A DNA stretch of 64,000 nt, from the NCBI GenBank assembly GCA_013397115.1, contig VWZW01002320.1, positions 3,105,062 to 3,169,061 on the forward strand, written 5' to 3'. A program made the translations under genes and the position numbers. Origin of the DNA: Edolisoma coerulescens (taxonomy: Eukaryota > Chordata > Aves > Passeriformes > Campephagidae). Positions 62,477 to 64,000 of the stretch are shown here, piece after piece (the stretch's first letter is position 1; each line of letters opens with the position of its first letter). Below the pieces are notes generated by a model. That model was not told where the DNA came from. It did not search any database and worked only from the letters and a program-made list of their open reading frames with translations.

Positions 62477-63496
62477 ATTCGCTAGAAGTGGTTTCTTACA
62501 GAATCTGTTCTGGTGATCCACATGGAAAGTTCTCCATCGACCCCCAGTTTGGCATTATCCGCACCAGGAAACAGCTTGACCACGAAGCTCAGCCTGTGGT
62601 GGTGCTCACTGTTCAGTCACAGCTGGGTAACTCCCCCGTCTACAGCAGCACTCAAGTCAACATCTCTGTGACAGACGTTAATGACAACCCTCCGGTATTT
62701 CTTACCAAATCTGATAAGGTAACCATCTCACATACCCAGCCTCCTGGCACTGCTGTCTACATTGCTCGTGCAAAAGACAAAGACAGTGGCCTGAACGGGG
62801 CAATCAAATACAGTATTGCAAGCATGCAGTCAAATGCATTTAGCATTGATCCAAATCTCGGAGTGGTAAACCTTACCAGGACAGTGTTTGAGGAAAAGCA
62901 GCAAGAATATACTTTACACATAACAGCTGAGGACTTTGGAAGTCCTCCTTTGACTTCTTTGCTAATGTTGACAGTGTTTATTGAAGAGCAGAAGATGGGC
63001 CCTACTTTGGTTTTTCAAAGCTTGGTGTATCAAGTAGAAATCAGTGAAGGTACCTCTCCAGGTGCCCAAATTCTTCAGGTTCAAGCCCACTCACTTGATC
63101 CACACAGCGTTACCTCCAGTCTGACATATTCTTTAGAGCCTAGCACTGACTCTGTTGCATTTGGAATCAGCTCTGATACTGGCTGGATTTATCTTCGGAA
63201 GCATTTGAACTACGAATGTGCACAGATGCTAAGTTTTAGAGCCATGGTCAGCACATCTGAGGACGAAAACCTTAGGCAAAATGCAAGTACATCTATAATA
63301 GTTAATGTCCTGGATGAAAATGACCATTCTCCCATGTTTATGCGTGAGATCTACTTCTTTGAAGTTGAAGAAAATCCAGTTCCCAGTGGTGTGGTTGGCA
63401 CAATTACAGCTGTTGACAAAGACTCGGGAAGAAATGGACAGCTTTCCTATTTCCTCTTGTCTGATGGAAAGTATTTCAAGATGAATTCCAACACAG
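62477..63496 (+). CDS. DCHS2: Dachsous/Fat-type cadherin, large internal exon d
   Basis: This exon has 1020 bases, entering and leaving in phase 1, and gives joined residues 221-560. It completes repeat C with LDHE (254-257) and DVNDNPPVF (287-295). Repeat D has PPGT (309-312), KDKDSGLNG (320-328), FSIDPNLG (342-349) and AEDFGSPPL (371-379), but a linker without DxNDN (387-400). Repeat E has no DxD loop at 422-430, has NYE for DRE (465-467) and ends in DENDHSPMF (500-508). It begins repeat F with VDKDSGRNG (533-541) and stops at NTG (559-560 plus the split Gly). Sequons are at Asn282, Asn352 and Asn489. Single cysteines lie in repeats C (231) and E (468), unusual for these domains. No signal peptide or membrane segment lies here, as expected for a mid-ectodomain exon. 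The donor, ACAG|GTAGCA, is weak. The acceptor (TTTCCATTTCTAG) is strong and the frame fits exon c exactly, so the exon itself is secure; the paralogue name is less so. Confidence 0.88.
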
Positions 63497-64000
63497 GTAG
63501 CATTTTATGATTTGTAATCTGCCTAATATTGCTTTTGGAAAGCAGCCTTCCCTAAGGGTATGGAAGTAAAGTATAAAGCTTTCAGGAACTGCTGTGAATC
63601 TTTTGGGTTGATATATGAATATTTTAACTCAGGGCTTCACAATTTGGGGAGTGAAATAAACCAAATACATTTTCATGAAGAATGAACTAGCCCTTAGGAT
63701 TTTATTTTTTCATGACTTTGTTCAGGTCACTTGGTCATAAGTTTCAGTGTTTGACTGCAACAAATTAAAAGAAGAACTTTTAAGTTATAGCTTCAATAGT
63801 TCATATGAGGAATTTCTTTGCCTGTGATCAAGCAGAGTTGAAAAGTACAGATCAGCCATAAGTAACTATAAAGGTACTTATGAAGTTAGACAAAGTGATT
63901 TAAAATACTTGTGAACGCTTCTGTAACTGACATCAAAACTGTGTTCGTGTTGTACATGGCATCCCAGAAGTCAAATTGGCTGAGAGAAATTTTTCAGAGC
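63497..64000 (+). other. DCHS2: Start of the next cadherin intron (runs off the window)
   Basis: Follows the donor GTAGCA. AT-rich, with no coding signal to the window end. The rest of repeat F, and the membrane and cytoplasmic parts expected of a Dachsous protein, must lie downstream. Confidence 0.75.

Noticed and set aside
1..64000. CRISPR arrays, bacterial operons, riboswitches or phage-like modules
   Set aside because: Nothing of the kind is present. Splice sites, CR1 and SINE elements and the gene sparsity show a vertebrate nuclear genome.

Overview
The window looks like vertebrate, almost certainly avian, nuclear DNA: AT-rich, mostly non-coding, with a few short exons bounded by good GT/AG splice sites. 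Three interspersed repeats point to a bird. Two are CR1 LINE 3' ends with the typical tail around ATTCTATGAT (38.3 kb, 42.7 kb). The third is a tRNA-Ile-headed SINE with a CR1-like tail (28.4 kb), the design of the TguSINE1 family described from zebra finch, so a songbird is the best guess.

The only gene I can call firmly is on the + strand in the right third. Four exons (41004-41195, 47433-47664, 60917-61153, 62477-63496) splice in a consistent phase chain (0, then 1, 1, 1) into one open frame of 560 residues plus one base. They encode about six tandem extracellular cadherin repeats of a giant Dachsous/Fat-class cadherin. The sequence resembles what I remember of DCHS2 (protocadherin-23), a presumed partner of FAT4 in planar cell polarity. 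The family call is secure; the paralogue call is from memory. The first exon starts inside a repeat and the last stops inside another, so the gene runs out of the window downstream. Upstream it either begins outside the window or in exons I could not recognise.

Layout: 1-180 is a CpG-rich block with a 15-bp tandem repeat and a possible tiny first coding exon of an unidentified gene. A second isolated CpG-rich block lies at about 1.29-1.41 kb. From 1.4 to 41 kb there are only AT-rich intergenic or intronic sequence, simple repeats, the SINE, one CR1 end, a strongly T-rich block (12.4-14.5 kb) and a stretch that looks like conserved regulatory DNA (38.6-38.9 kb). From 41 to 63.5 kb lie the cadherin exons and introns; the 13-kb intron carries an LTR-like repeat at 52.1-52.5 kb and, on the minus strand at 58.2-58.6 kb, a weak resemblance to a piggyBac transposase tail.

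The most interesting protein-level signal is that two of the inter-repeat linkers have lost the calcium-binding residues on both sides. That predicts flexible calcium-free hinges of the sort reported for Fat and Dachsous cadherins. I found no clearly undescribed system here.
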